Below are positions 1 through 11,310 of a stretch of 64,000 bases of DNA, piece after piece. The notes under the pieces were generated by a model that did not search any database, was not told the origin of the DNA, and worked only from the letters and a program-made list of their open reading frames with translations. Origin of the DNA: Guadua angustifolia (taxonomy: Eukaryota > Streptophyta > Magnoliopsida > Poales > Poaceae); NCBI GenBank assembly GCA_036346375.1, contig CM070520.1, positions 12,783,791 through 12,847,790 on the forward strand, written 5' to 3'. Both the position numbers and the translations under genes were made by a program. Position 1 is the first letter of the stretch, and every line of letters begins with the position of its first letter.

Positions 1-645
1 CACAAGTTTTCATATACTCATGTTGATGGAAAGTAATGATCCATTATATGTAAATTATATGGAAATGATCATTACTCTAAATCATCAACTATAGAATACA
101 CCCCACATGTATATGTGCATAGATATAATTAACTTGGACATAATATGCACATATCAATTTGATCGTATTGGAGTATATCCTATATTACCATGAGTATACT
201 TATAACTAGGCAATTCAAACATATACTCAAGATTTAGTTTCTTTGTCTTGATCCTTATATGTGTCAATAAGAATTAGATCAATACAAAGAGACTTTCAAG
301 TTAAACTACAAACTCCCCCTAAATATGTGCATCCATGTAATATATAGATTGAGAAATATGATGCACACTTGAGGTTAATATAACGGGGACATTCATACTT
401 TAACTTGAATCCAAAGTATGTAATTAATACTATAATGAATATGCATACATACCTCGGGTTTTCCATTTTTCAATGCGATGAGACTAAACAAAGATATTCT
501 AAATAAACAAGTTAGTCTCGATATAAGATTTGTCATTAATAATAAAATCGCATTAGGGGATAAACTCAATATTGGATTTATCATTAACACAAGATTAGAT
601 TTGTCATTAACACCAAAAATATAACTAATGAAGGTTGAACTTACA
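1..645 (-). mobile_element. 3' LTR (partial) of Sirevirus-like Copia element
   Basis: This stretch repeats at 10667-11310 with near identity. Read on the minus strand both copies start TGTAAGTTCAACC, and the similarity stops exactly at that TG. The window edge truncates this copy, so only the first ~645 bases of an LTR about 3.27 kb long are present. Immediately upstream on the element strand lies a polypurine tract, which marks this as the 3' LTR and the copy at 8044-11310 as the 5' LTR. The small ORFs inside it do not look coding. Confidence 0.85.
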
Positions 646-659
646 ATCTCCCCCTTTTT
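646..659 (-). other. Polypurine tract of the Copia element
   Basis: On the minus strand this reads AAAAAGGGGGAGAT directly against the TG of the 3' LTR, the position and composition expected of the plus-strand primer of reverse transcription. Four further purine-rich blocks of the same kind follow within 275 bp, near 755, 814, 877 and 903. Multiplied PPTs are a known trait of the Sirevirus lineage of Copia elements. Confidence 0.8.
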
Positions 660-3571
660 GGTGATTAATGACAAATCCAAGCTTAATGAGCACATTTGGA
701 TTAAAATCAACATGTTGAGAGAATTTAAGCTAATTGAACACATATGCATATTAATTCTCCCCCTTAATCATATTAAGCTTACTTTTTAAACCAAATGACA
801 TTAAGCTTCCTAATTCTCCCCCTTTTGGCATTAAGCACCAAAAATGGAAAAACTAAAAGATTAACTTGAAATACATTCTTCCCCCTTTTTGGTTATTCAA
901 TTATTCTCCCCTTTTTGGCATTTAACTACTTCTTTTTAATGAAGGTCATATAAGGATTAGAATGCATACTTATAACCTTGGAGTGGAATTTGAAGAACTT
1001 AATCCAAATAAAAACTTGAAGGGTCATTCAAGAAGTAAAACAAGTTTTATTTAAAATATGGTCAAAAAATAAGAAAAACTCAAAAAGAGACCATATTTGG
1101 ATTTGTGGATACCACTTGTAAAAACAAATACCACATGTAAAGATAAGCATGAAAAACGAAGTAAGGGTATCACACGGTTTATTTGAAACTAAAAATATTT
1201 GAATGTGTTTCAAATTTCAAATAATTCACTCCTCATTTTATTAGGCTTTGCAAATTTTCAATATGATTCTCTTGAAGAATCCAACAATTTGCCTGAACGG
1301 GTTAACGAGGAACCCAAAAGAATAAGGACCACTTTGAGAAATAGATACCACTTTTAAATCTATCTCAAAGGCTTTGCATGAAGATCCAAAGGAAATTTGA
1401 GCATTTTCAAATTTCGAATGAAGAACAATGCTCAATTAGAGATTTTCCTCTTTTAAGTATTTCAACACATAAAGATTCTCACACAGAGAAGTCTTAGGCG
1501 GTTGAACTTACAATTTTAGCTTGTGAGGAAAAATCTTAATCAAGAATGTGGGTATCGAACTAATGCTACAAGGAGGTAATGAAATACCACTTGTAGGAAA
1601 TAATTGAAATCAATGATACCACTTAAAAAAAATGAACATACCATTTGATTATTTGAATTCCTTTATTACTTAGAGAAAATGAGCAATAAAGTCAAAAATA
1701 CCACTTGTAAGCATATGAAATGAATAAAAACTCAATTGATACCACTTAGGATCAAATCACAAAGATTGATACCACTTGAAAGAATTATCGATAACATCAA
1801 TGGGTATCAGAGCAAATCCATGCATAAAACTCATTTGAGCTTCAAGAAGAAAAACTCAACAAGGGATTCCTTTTGATCTCCAAGAATTGATTAGCTTGTC
1901 ATTTGAGACTATTTAATGGAGAATCAAGTTTCTCAAAAAGGTCAAAATCATGCAATTTTGATACCATTTGTAAATTAATACTCAAAACTTGATTAAACAA
2001 GCTCCAAAAGATTCTAAAGATGAAGCATGGAGCTATTAGCATTTATACATGCACAAGTTTTGGTTTTGAAAAGATTTTTCAAAAAGAAGCCAAATGGGTA
2101 CCACTTGAAATATTTCAAAAGAGAATAAGTGGATACCACTTGAAAATATCTCAAATAACATTAAAAAGATTTGAAATTTTTCAAAAACATACCTTGAGAT
2201 CATAAGAAGCTTTTCCAAAAAGAATTATTGAAAAAGGAAGTTCCAATCAAAAGATATCCCAAAAGCAATTTTGAAAACTCTGAAAATTCAGAGCAGACCT
2301 ATCTGGGCCGGTGCTACCGCTCTCATATGGCCGTAGCACTGACTCGGTGTTACTCATGGCATCGGCGGTGCTACCGGTCCTGACAGACTGAACCTTCAGT
2401 TTTTTTGCAATTTTTTGGCAAAAACAATTCAAATGAAGTCCAATTGATTTGAAATTTTGCAGAGATGAACTTTGGACTAATTAGAAGGTTTTGCAAAAAG
2501 AATTTTCTCAAAATCAATTTTATTTTGAAAGTTATGGCAAATTGCGTTTTGAGGCAAAAACGAAAATTGATTTTCACGAAAAGCCTCAAAATGCACTTCG
2601 GTTTGGATTTCATTGCAATTCCTTTTTCATGGCTTAGATAGGTGTATCAAGAATGTGTATAGCCAAGATTTATGAAGAAATCCAACTCGAATGCCACGAT
2701 TTGAGCTATATGCCTAAATAGGTCATTTTGGATCAAATCAAATCGTTTTTGAGCCAAATTCGATTTCAACATAGAATTTTCATTTTGAAAACTTGTAAAA
2801 CCTTTGGAATACTTAATAGGATACTTTTATAAAGCTTTTATCAAATTTGGGCCTTTTAAATATGATTTTTGACTTTTGACCTAAATAGTCCAAATGAAGA
2901 AGCAATTTGAAAAGCAAGGCCAAATTCAATAACACAGAAATTCAAAAGAAGCATGTGGTAAGTTATAGAGTTTTGAATTTTGTGTATGAGTCTAAAAATA
3001 TCATTTTGAATCAACTCTTGTGTAGAATTTTGATTCAAATGATGAAACTCACTAAGTGCAATAATACGACCATTATGGGTCAAGTATAGTTTTTCGGCGA
3101 GTTTCAAAATCAAATAACTTTTGATGAGTTGGTCTTTTGAAAATCTTTTAAACACGAAAATTGTTAAGAATGACCAACTCTAGGTTTTTCATTTTGGAAT
3201 TATTTTCAAAATCCTTTTACTTTTAATTCTATGAAAACTATAAGATTAAATCAAAATCAAGATACTAGTAACTAGTTTTTTGGGCTAAAAACTTATTTTC
3301 TTTTTAAAATAGATTTTGTGAAGCCAAAACCTTTGGAAAACATTTCAAAAGCATTTGTATACATTTTTCAACTAGTTTTTCACAAGATTAGTAATAGTAT
3401 ACAAAATTTTGTCTTTTGGCTAAATGGTTGATTTTGAAAATATATATGCACTTATATTAATATGGGCACATGTAGGGATGTGATACACATGAATATGAAT
3501 TAACACTCCCCCAAAATGTACCACAATTAAACTTGCTCAAGATTTGCAATAAGAGAATAGATAAGAGGCGA
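660..3571 (-). mobile_element. Non-coding interior of the Copia element (gag end to PPT)
   Basis: About 2.9 kb of AT-rich sequence between the end of gag and the 3' LTR. I see no protease, integrase, reverse transcriptase or RNase H motif on either strand, so the element appears non-autonomous unless pol was lost by deletion. Two things stand out. One is an array of primer-binding-site-like motifs at 1108-2146. The other is a GC-richer patch at 2295-2390 with alternating GGTGCTACCG and CGTAGCAC motifs, which recur in the 5' LTR near 8880-9215. The remainder is long A/T-rich sequence with repeated TTTTGAAAAT-like words and no recognisable gene. Confidence 0.6.
1108..2146 (-). repeat. Array of primer-binding-site-like motifs
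   Basis: Ten variants of GATACCACTTG are spread irregularly over this kilobase on the plus strand, near 1108, 1344, 1584, 1615, 1698, 1738, 1768, 1960, 2096 and 2132. A fragment GGTATCAGAGC at 1803 lies in the opposite orientation. On the element strand the motif is CAAGTGGTATC, the same as the junction between the end of the 5' LTR and the tRNA-Met primer-binding site at 5558-5577. The copy near 1584 matches that junction over about 13 bases. Spacing is uneven, so this is not a simple tandem satellite. Confidence 0.7.
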
Positions 3572-3804
3572 GAGCAAGTGTCCATACCAAGCAATCTAAA
3601 TTGATTCTAGCATGAATATTACAATATAACCTACACAAGGCTATAAGACATAATAGTAATCAATTTAAATGCTTGTTACCGAGATGGCATTGGTTTATGA
3701 TGGACATGATTGTCTTCATGCTTGACACCACTTGTAGACTTAATGTAATCCTTCTCCTCTTGATGTGCAAGCGTCAATCCATCTCTTTATTGCCTAAAAT
3801 TCTT

Positions 3805-5512
3805 TTAGGCGGTCTTTGGTACCCAATCCTTGTTGGGTCCGGCAATGTTAGTCACAATAGATTTAGGAACCCAAATGGTCCTAATTTTAGCATGATTAAC
3901 AAGACTAACATGACTAGAAATAGAATTGCAATAATTATTCCTCCTAGGCAAATAATTGACATTTTTATGAATTGGCTTAGGAGGGCAATGATATTTTGCA
4001 AAACTATTTCTAGTTTGATCCTTTCTAAGCATATGATAATTAACATTATGAAATGGCTTAGAGGATCTAGCATTTCTAGCAAATGTTTTGCTATTATTTT
4101 CCTAAGCATATGATCATCATGATTTTTCTTATTCTTAGGAAATTTAGCATTTTGAGCAAAAACATTTCTAGAATTACTCTTCCTATGCAAATGAATATCA
4201 TTTCTAGTCGGCATAGGGACTTGACAAGCTTGGCAAACACATTGCCATTCTTGTCCTTCCTAAGCAAATAATTTTCATTAACAAGAATAGGCTTAGAGTT
4301 ATACCTTTGGGACAATCCTCACCGGTGTCCTTTTCTCGAATTGAAGCATGTCACGCTATTTGGCCCTCTCTTGACCGATTTGACTTGCTCCTTGCCGGAA
4401 TGCCTCATTGTTGGTTGTGGCTTGATCTCCACTTTATTAGGGCACACGGAGGCGAGGTGGCCCTTCTTGTTGCAAGCTTAAGCTTTGATGGTCTTCGAGT
4501 GACGCGCTGTGCCTCATCTTGCTATTCTCCTCTTGGAGTTGTAGCCGAGTCCTCGCTTGTCTTGAGGTGCCCTTGGCTTGCTCAAGATTTCGTCGAGGAG
4601 GACTTTTCCTTTGACGCACCTCTTCAAGTCATTTTCCAATTTAATGACTTGAGCCTTGAGCTCATTATTTTCCTCTACAAGGTTAGTCTCAACAAGTATA
4701 GAGGAAGTACTAGCAATTGAATTAGAGCTACAAGGTAAATCATCGCTAGTGGTGGATATGCATTTATTAGATGAATTGTTTGTGATAGGATTTAAGTGAG
4801 GCAATTCATCTTCTAAATTGCATTGAATAGACATATCCATACTAGCTTTAGTGAATTTCTTGAGAAGGACTTTTTCATGATTTTCTTTTAGAACATCATA
4901 ATCATTTTGAAGTGATTCATGTTCTAATTTTAAAATCTTATATTTCTTTTCTCCTTCCCAAGAAATTCATTTAGCTCCTCTAATAAATTCATAAGTTCAT
5001 CATATGAGGGCTCACCTTCGTCATCACTTACCTCATTCTTACCTTTTGCCATAAAGCAACGAATTTTGATGGAATTGAATATTCGCTGCCGCTTGAGGCG
5101 GAGGTTGAGGTTGATGGAGATGCCGGTTCATCATTTGATATTGATGTTGAATGATCATCAACCGACACTTCCTCCTCATTGCAATCCTCAATCGATGTGG
5201 ATGATTCAAATAAGTCTTGAAGCTTGATCCACATAGCATGAGCACTCGGGAGGTTGCAAATGAGATTAAAATATCTACGCCACAACGCTAAATAAAAGCG
5301 TTAGTAGCTTGAGCGTCGAGATGTAGACATTTCTCCTCTCCTTTAGTTGGAGCAATATCATTAATTGGAGAAAAAATGCCGACATCTACGATCCACCATA
5401 TTTGTGGGTTCATGGATTTAAAATGATTAATCATAAATAATTTCCATGATGAATAATTAGAGCCATCAAATATTTGTGATTCGGTGGAGTGCACTAATCC
5501 TCTATATGCCAT
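3805..5512 (-). pseudogene. Copia gag, copy 1 (frameshifted)
   Basis: Minus-strand gag-like region, the degraded twin of the copy at 6272-7987. The N-terminal piece (5288-5512) begins MAYRG and has the FDGSNYSSWK segment typical of the Copia gag UBN2-like domain. A middle piece (5028-5285) carries the NLPSAHAMWIKLQDLFESS segment and an acidic Ser/Thr-rich linker. Further pieces encode a coiled-coil-like stretch and the basic C-terminal tail. At least four frame breaks separate them. The first zinc knuckle is destroyed near 4475-4490, where copy 2 is intact. All breaks are small indels. No function is expected from this copy as written. Confidence 0.8.
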
Positions 5513-5557
5513 CCTTTTTACTCTCTAGACGGTTAAGCCTAAAATGAGAGTGACCGT

Positions 5558-5570
5558 GGCTCTGATACCA
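5558..5570 (-). other. Primer-binding site, tRNA-Met type (copy 1)
   Basis: On the minus strand this reads TGGTATCAGAGCC, the classic complement of the 3' end of plant initiator tRNA-Met used by Copia elements. It begins two bases after the terminal CA of the LTR. The equivalent site in copy 2 has lost one base, so only this copy keeps an exact site. Confidence 0.9.
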
Positions 5571-6038
5571 CTTGTAGGGTCGAGGATGAGCCTAGAGGGG
5601 GGGTGAATAGGCGTTTTACAAAATTCGATCGTTTGCTAAAATCAATCGCTCTAATACACCCCTAAGTCAAAACCTAATCAAAGATATATGCGGAAGCGAT
5701 AAATAGGTTTTGACAATTTAAAGCCTAAATCAACTAGGCTCACTAGTGCACTATCTAAATTAAGTCTCTACACTAGAATTGCTAAATTAAACAATCAATT
5801 AATACTAAGCAATTCTAATACATTCAAGCAATCAATAATATGCAAAAGGTAAATACTTGAAAGTAAAGAGACAAGGACAACCGATGTTTTTCCGTGGTGT
5901 TCGGAGACTTGCTTGCCTCCCTAGTCCACGCTTGAGGCAAGCCCACACTTGACCGCTCCGCCGAGCACCCGCCTCTTTTCACTAGTCGTGGTTTTTCACG
6001 CTTGTGCGTAGGCTCAACCCGAACCTTCACAAACTTGC

Positions 6039-8503
6039 GAGCAAGTGTCCATACCAAGCAATCTAAATTGATTCTAGCATGAATATTACAATATAACCTA
6101 CACAAGGCTATAAGACATAATAGTAATCAATTTAAATGCTTGTTACCGAGATGGCATTGGTTTATGATGGACATGATTGTCTTCATGCTTGACACCACTT
6201 GTAGACGAATGTAATCCTTCTCCTCTTGATGTGCAAGCGTCCAATCCATCTCTTTATTGCCTAAAATTCTTTTAGGCGGTCTTTGGTACCCAATCCTTGT
6301 TGGGTCCGACAATGTTAGTCACAATAGATTTAGGAACCCAAATGGTCCTAATTTTAGCATGATTAACAAGACTAACATGACTAGAAATAGAATTGCAATA
6401 ATTATTCCTCCTAGGCAAATAATTGACATTTTTATGAATTGGCTTAGGAGGGCAATGATACTTTGCAAAACTATTTCTAGTTTGATCCTTTCTAAGCATA
6501 TGATAATTAACATTATGAAATGGCTTAGAGGATCTAGCATTTCTAGCAAATGTTTTGCTATTATTTTTCCTAAGCATATGATCATCATGATTTTTCTTAT
6601 TCTTAGGAAATTTAGCATTTTGAGCAAAAACATTTCTAGAATTACTCTTCCTATGCAAATGAATATCATTTCTAGTCGGCATAGGGGACTTGACAAGCTT
6701 GGCAAACACATTGCCATTCTTGTCCTTCCTAAGCAAATAATTTTCATTAACAAGAATAGGCTTAGAGTTATACCTTTGGGACAATCCTCACAAGTGTCCT
6801 TTTCTCGCAATTGAAGCATGTCACGCTATTTGGCCCTCTCTTGACCGATTTGACTTGCTCCTTGCCGGAATGCCTCATTGTTGGTTGTGGCTTGATCTCC
6901 ACTTTATTAGGGCACACGGAGGCGAGGTGGCCCTTCTTGTTGCAAGCGAAGCACTTGATGGTCTTCGAGTGACGCGCGTTGTGCCTCATCTTGCTATTCT
7001 CCCTCTTGGAGTTGTAGCCGAGTCCTCGCTTGTCTTGAGGTGCCCTTGGCTTGCTCAAGATTTCGCCGAGGAGGACTTTTCCTTTGACGCACCTCTTCAA
7101 GTCATTTTCCAATTTAATGACTTGAGCCTTGAGCTCATTATTTTCCTCTACAAGGTTAGTCTCAACAAGTATAGAGGAAGTACTAGCAATTGAATTAGAG
7201 CTACAAGGTAAATCATCGCTAGTGGTGGATATGCATTTATTAGATGAATTGTTTGTGATAGGATTTAAGTGAGGCAATTCATCTTCTAAATTGCATTGAA
7301 TAGACATATCCATACTAGCTTTAGTGAATTTCTTGAGAAGGACTTTTTCATGATTTTCTTTTAGAACATCATAATCATTTTGAAGTGATTCATGTTCTAA
7401 TTTTAAAATCTTATATTTCTTTTTCTCCTTCCCAAGAAATTCATTTAGCTCCTCTAATAAATTCATAAGTTCATCATATGAGGGCTCACCTTCGTCATCA
7501 CTTACCTCATTCTTACCTTTTGCCATAAAGCAACGAATTTTTGATGGAATTGAATATTCGTCGTCGCTTGAGGCGGAGGTTGAGGTTGATGGAGATGCCG
7601 GTTCATCATTTGATGTTGATGTTGAATGATCATCAACCGACACTTCCTCCTCATTGCAATCCTCAATTGATGTGGATGATTCAAATAAGTCTTGAAGCTT
7701 GATCCACATAGCATGAGCACTCGGGAGGTTGCAAATGAGATTAAAAATATCTACGCTCACAACGCTAAATAAAACGTTAGTAGCTTGAGCGTCGAGATGT
7801 AGACATTTCTCCTCTCCTTTAGTTGGAGCAATATCATTAATTGGAGAAAAAATGCCGACATCTACGATCCACCATATTTGTGGGTTCATGGATTTAAAAT
7901 GATTAATCATAAATAATTTCCATGATGAATAATTAGAGCCATCAAATATTTGTGATTCGTGGAGTGCACTAATCCTCTATATGCCATCCTTTTTACTCTC
8001 TAGACTAAGCCTAAAATGAGAGTGACCGTGGCTCGATACCACTTGTAGGGTCGAGGATGAGCCTAGAGGGGGGTGAATAGGCGTTTACAAAATTCGATCG
8101 CTTGCTAAAATCAATCGCCTAATACACCCTAAGTCAAAACCTAATCAAAGATATATGCGAAGCGATAAATAGGTTTTGACAATTTAAAGCCTAAATCAAC
8201 TAGGCTCACTAGTGCACTATCTAAATTAAGTCTCTACACTAGAATTGCTAAATTAAACAATCAATTAGTACTAAGCAATTCTAATACATTCAAGCAATCA
8301 ATAATATGCAAAAGGTAAATACTTGAAAGTAAAGAGACAAGGGACAACCGATGTTTTTCCGTGGTGTTCGGAGACTTGCGGTCTCCCTAGTCCACGCTTG
8401 AGGCAAGCCCACACTTGGACCGCTCCCGCCGAGCACCCGCCTCTTTTCACTAGTCGTGGTTTTTCACGCCAGCGTAGGCTCAACCCGAACCTTCACAAAC
8501 TTG
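6039..8503 (-). mobile_element. Tandem copy 2 of gag/PBS/LTR-end block
   Basis: The second copy of the duplicated block. It is continuous on its right side with the rest of the 5' LTR, so it occupies the original 5' position of the element. Its gag is better preserved than in copy 1, but its primer-binding site at 8030-8041 carries a one-base deletion. The junction with copy 1 falls at 6037/6039, where CTTGC of the LTR abuts GAGCAAGTG of the gag-distal boundary. Confidence 0.8.
6272..7987 (-). CDS. Copia (Sirevirus-like) Gag polyprotein, copy 2
   Basis: The best-preserved coding region of the element. Gag packages the element RNA into virus-like particles in the cytoplasm. The start is taken at the ATG at 7987, giving MAYRG followed by the FDGSNYSSWK gag segment; a frame slip lies near 7940. 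The long open frame 6768-7910 (380 aa) holds the gag core, an acidic Ser/Thr-rich linker, a Lys/Glu-rich coiled-coil-like stretch and a CCHC zinc knuckle (CFACNKKGHLASVC, near 6913-6954). A second knuckle begins CFNC but is broken by a frameshift near 6790. A basic tail continues in another frame to 6272. No protease or pol domains follow. Confidence 0.85.
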
Positions 8504-8635
8504 CCGGGCTTCTCACACCTCGAGAGCTCCGCAAGACGACGCCCACGCTGCCTAGGAGTCGGCAACCTCCAAGAGTAACAAGCCGCCCTTCGCTTGAACC
8601 ACACCGCACAACGAATGCGCCTCGGTGATCACCAA

Positions 8636-10032
8636 GTGCAACACATGCACAAGGACCTCACTCAAGTGCAACACATGCACAAGAGCTTCTCAAACCACTC
8701 ACTAATTGCAACACATGCAATTAGCCTCACTCTTGAGCTCAAGAAGCGAAGGGAGAAGAGCAACACATGCAAATGACTCCCACACACACCAACTCTCGCC
8801 CCAACACCCCAAGGCCTCCTTTATAGCCTCCAAGCCAAAACTAGCCGCTGGGGGTCGAAATGGGCGTAACTCCGAAAATCCGTGCTACCGCCTACTAGAA
8901 CCGTAGCACCGCCTCACGGGCCAACGGCTACAAAACTAGCCGTTATCAGAAATCCGGTAGCACCGACCAACTAGGAGCGGTATACTGTCACGGTAGCACC
9001 GCCATAAGCCCTGAGAGCATCGGACCTCAACAAACCACAAAACACACCCTCGAAAAATCACACCGGGGTTCGCCGGTGCTACCGCCTCCCAGAGCATCGA
9101 CCACCATGGCCTGTAGCACCGCCCCGAGGCACAAGAATCACCTCCTCCGTAATTTCACACCGACCAGAGGGCGGTGCTACTGCGCGCCAGAGCACTGGCT
9201 ACCACCACCGTAGCACTGCCCACAGAGAAAACATGATTTTCAACCCCAAAATCATTTCTCCTAAAACCAAATACTATTCTTTGAGCAACCAGATGATCAA
9301 CACATGATCATACACTCGCAAAACACATTTGCACCAACTTAGCTCATGCTCAAAGAATTCAAACCAAATTACGAAAACACATTTCAAGAACTAACTCAAG
9401 ATCTATTTGCAAAACGATACAAATCAAACTCGAAGTTTATGAGATTAATCCCCTAGCCATGTGAAGGTCAACACAAGACCCGGTCAACTTGCCAACACCT
9501 GCAAGCCCCACTCACACGCCTCGATTCCGGACTCATAAACCTCAGCTTTATTCGCACAACTAACTTGCAAATAACACAATAAAACCATTTCATGCTTGAG
9601 CACTACTCTTGCAACACATGCAAAAGTCTAGCTCCAAGCAACATCAATCAGATGCATGAACTCTAATTGCAACACATGCAATTTCTAGTTCAATGCAACC
9701 ACAAATCAAACTTCGACTAAAACTAAAACCATACGATGAGCTCTTTACTCGCAACACATGCAAGCCTCTAGCTCCATACAAACACACAACATAAAATCAT
9801 GCTTGAGCTCTCCTTTGCAACACATGCAAAACTTAGCTCCAAGCAACACCAAGGTTTTATAAAGATTTGTTTTATAACAAAGCATGAAGCTTCAACTAAT
9901 GCAACACATGCAAAAGTGAACTTCACACAAAAGCCAACGACTAGCTTATCACTTGCAACACATGCAAATCAAAGCATTATGCGAAAACCAATGCAACCAA
10001 GCATAGGTTTAACACATTCGCAACACATGCCA
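8636..10032. repeat. Eleven dispersed GCAACACATGC motifs in the LTR
   Basis: Copies lie near 8638, 8668, 8708, 8760, 9610, 9669, 9751, 9817, 9901, 9955 and 10020. The fullest form is TTGCAACACATGCAA, a 5-bp inverted repeat (TTGCA/TGCAA) around ACACA. It contains CATGCA, an RY-type core. The motifs form two clusters: four copies within 140 bp near 8.7 kb and seven between 9.6 and 10.03 kb. They lie inside the 5' LTR and so could act on its promoter. Confidence 0.75.
8880..9215. repeat. GGTAGCACCG / CGGTGCTACCG motif cluster
   Basis: At least ten short blocks of GTAGCACCG or its complement GGTGCTACCG alternate in this GC-rich part of the LTR. The same words occur at 2307-2385 in the element interior. 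A related version (GGTAGTACCG, GGTACTACC) occurs at 17308-17395. Alternating complementary copies would let the RNA fold extensively. Confidence 0.65.
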
Positions 10033-11310
10033 AATGGTTAACCCATATGCAAAAACCAAATCCAAATGGTTGAGCTTGAGTGAACGCGAATGAGATCACC
10101 AACACATGATGAAGCTCAAGCAAAGGAACGACCCTCTTAATAGCACGGCGATAAAACCTTAGACTCAAAGACTACAAAAGTCCTTAGCCTATCTAATTAT
10201 ACCTTCGCCACAAGAAGCAATCCCTTTGGGGTCTTTATGATCATCACTTTGATACTCCCCGATCTCTACTCGACTCCTCTTCGATCCACTCTTGACGCCC
10301 ATCAACTCATGATGCCGCCCTTGTCCTGTTCTCATCATCTCATCCATCTTTGGACCTAACTCAATCATAACTCATACAAATAGTTAGTCCAAGATGCATG
10401 GTTGTCTCAATTATCTCTTGCACTCCATTAACACATAATGGATGCCTTTAGATCAATTGAGCACAACCTAAATCAATTAAAATGATTTAATTGTGTCTTA
10501 AGTACAATAATGCAACTCATGCTTTATTATACTTAAGAACTATTCATTTGTCCTCAATTAATCACAAAACACCATCAACACATGATGAAGTGTTCTTTAA
10601 TGATTAACAAGACAAATGAACTCAATTTAAATTATCATTTAAATTGATATGAGTATATATTAACTACACAAGTTTTCATATACTCATGTTGATGGAAAGT
10701 AATGATCCATTATATGTAAATTATATGGAAATAATCATTACTCTAAATCATCAACTATAGAATACACCCCACATGTATATGTGCATAGATATAATTGACT
10801 TGGACATAATATGCACATATCCAATTTGATCGTATTGGAGTATATCCTATATTACCATGAGTATACTTATAACTAGGCAATTCAAACATATACTTAAGAT
10901 TTAGTTTCTTTGTCTTGATCCTTATATGTGTCAATAAGAATTAGATCAATACAAAGAGACTTTCAAGTTAAACTACAAACTCCTCTAAATATGTGCATCC
11001 ATGTAATATATAGATTGAGAAACATGATGCACACTTGTGGTTAATATAACAAGGACATTCATTCTTTAACTTGAATCCAAAGTATGTAATTAATACTATA
11101 ATGAATATGCATACATACCTCGGTTTTCCATTTTTCAATGCGATGAGACTAAACAAAGATATTCTAAATAAACAAGTTAGTCTCGATATAAGATTTGTCA
11201 TTAATAATAAAATCGCATTAGGGGATAAACTCAATATTGGATTTATCATTAACACAAGATTAGATTTGTCATTAACATCAAAACCATAACTAATGAAGGT
11301 TGAACTTACA

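Larger units (their letters stand above)
3572..6037 (-). mobile_element. Tandem copy 1 of gag/PBS/LTR-end block
   Basis: A 2466-bp block that recurs directly downstream at 6039-8503 as a head-to-tail duplication. It holds, on the minus strand, the last ~465 bases of the 5' LTR (5573-6037), the primer-binding site, the gag region and a short tail. The copies differ mostly by loss or gain of single bases in short runs, with each copy missing bases the other keeps. That pattern fits either a recent true duplication with poor base calling or a contig-overlap artefact. Confidence 0.8.
8044..11310 (-). mobile_element. 5' LTR of Sirevirus-like Copia element (3.27 kb)
   Basis: Read on the minus strand it runs from TGTAAGTTC at 11310 to CCTACA at 8044, directly followed by the primer-binding site. 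Its first 645 bases repeat at the window start. A 3.27-kb LTR is very long for Copia elements, whose LTRs are usually well under 2 kb. Inside are a GC-rich stretch with alternating GTAGCACCG and GGTGCTACCG motifs (8880-9215) and eleven copies of a GCAACACATGC motif (8636-10032). Its right end abuts GACGG, and the left target-site copy lies outside the window. It sits inside another LTR (11311-13051). Confidence 0.8.

Noticed and set aside
3673..4271. Plus-strand ORFs opposite gag (3673-4113, repeated at 6257-6814)
   Set aside because: They are complements of the minus-strand Lys/Asn-rich gag tail; the reverse frame is open only because of that composition.
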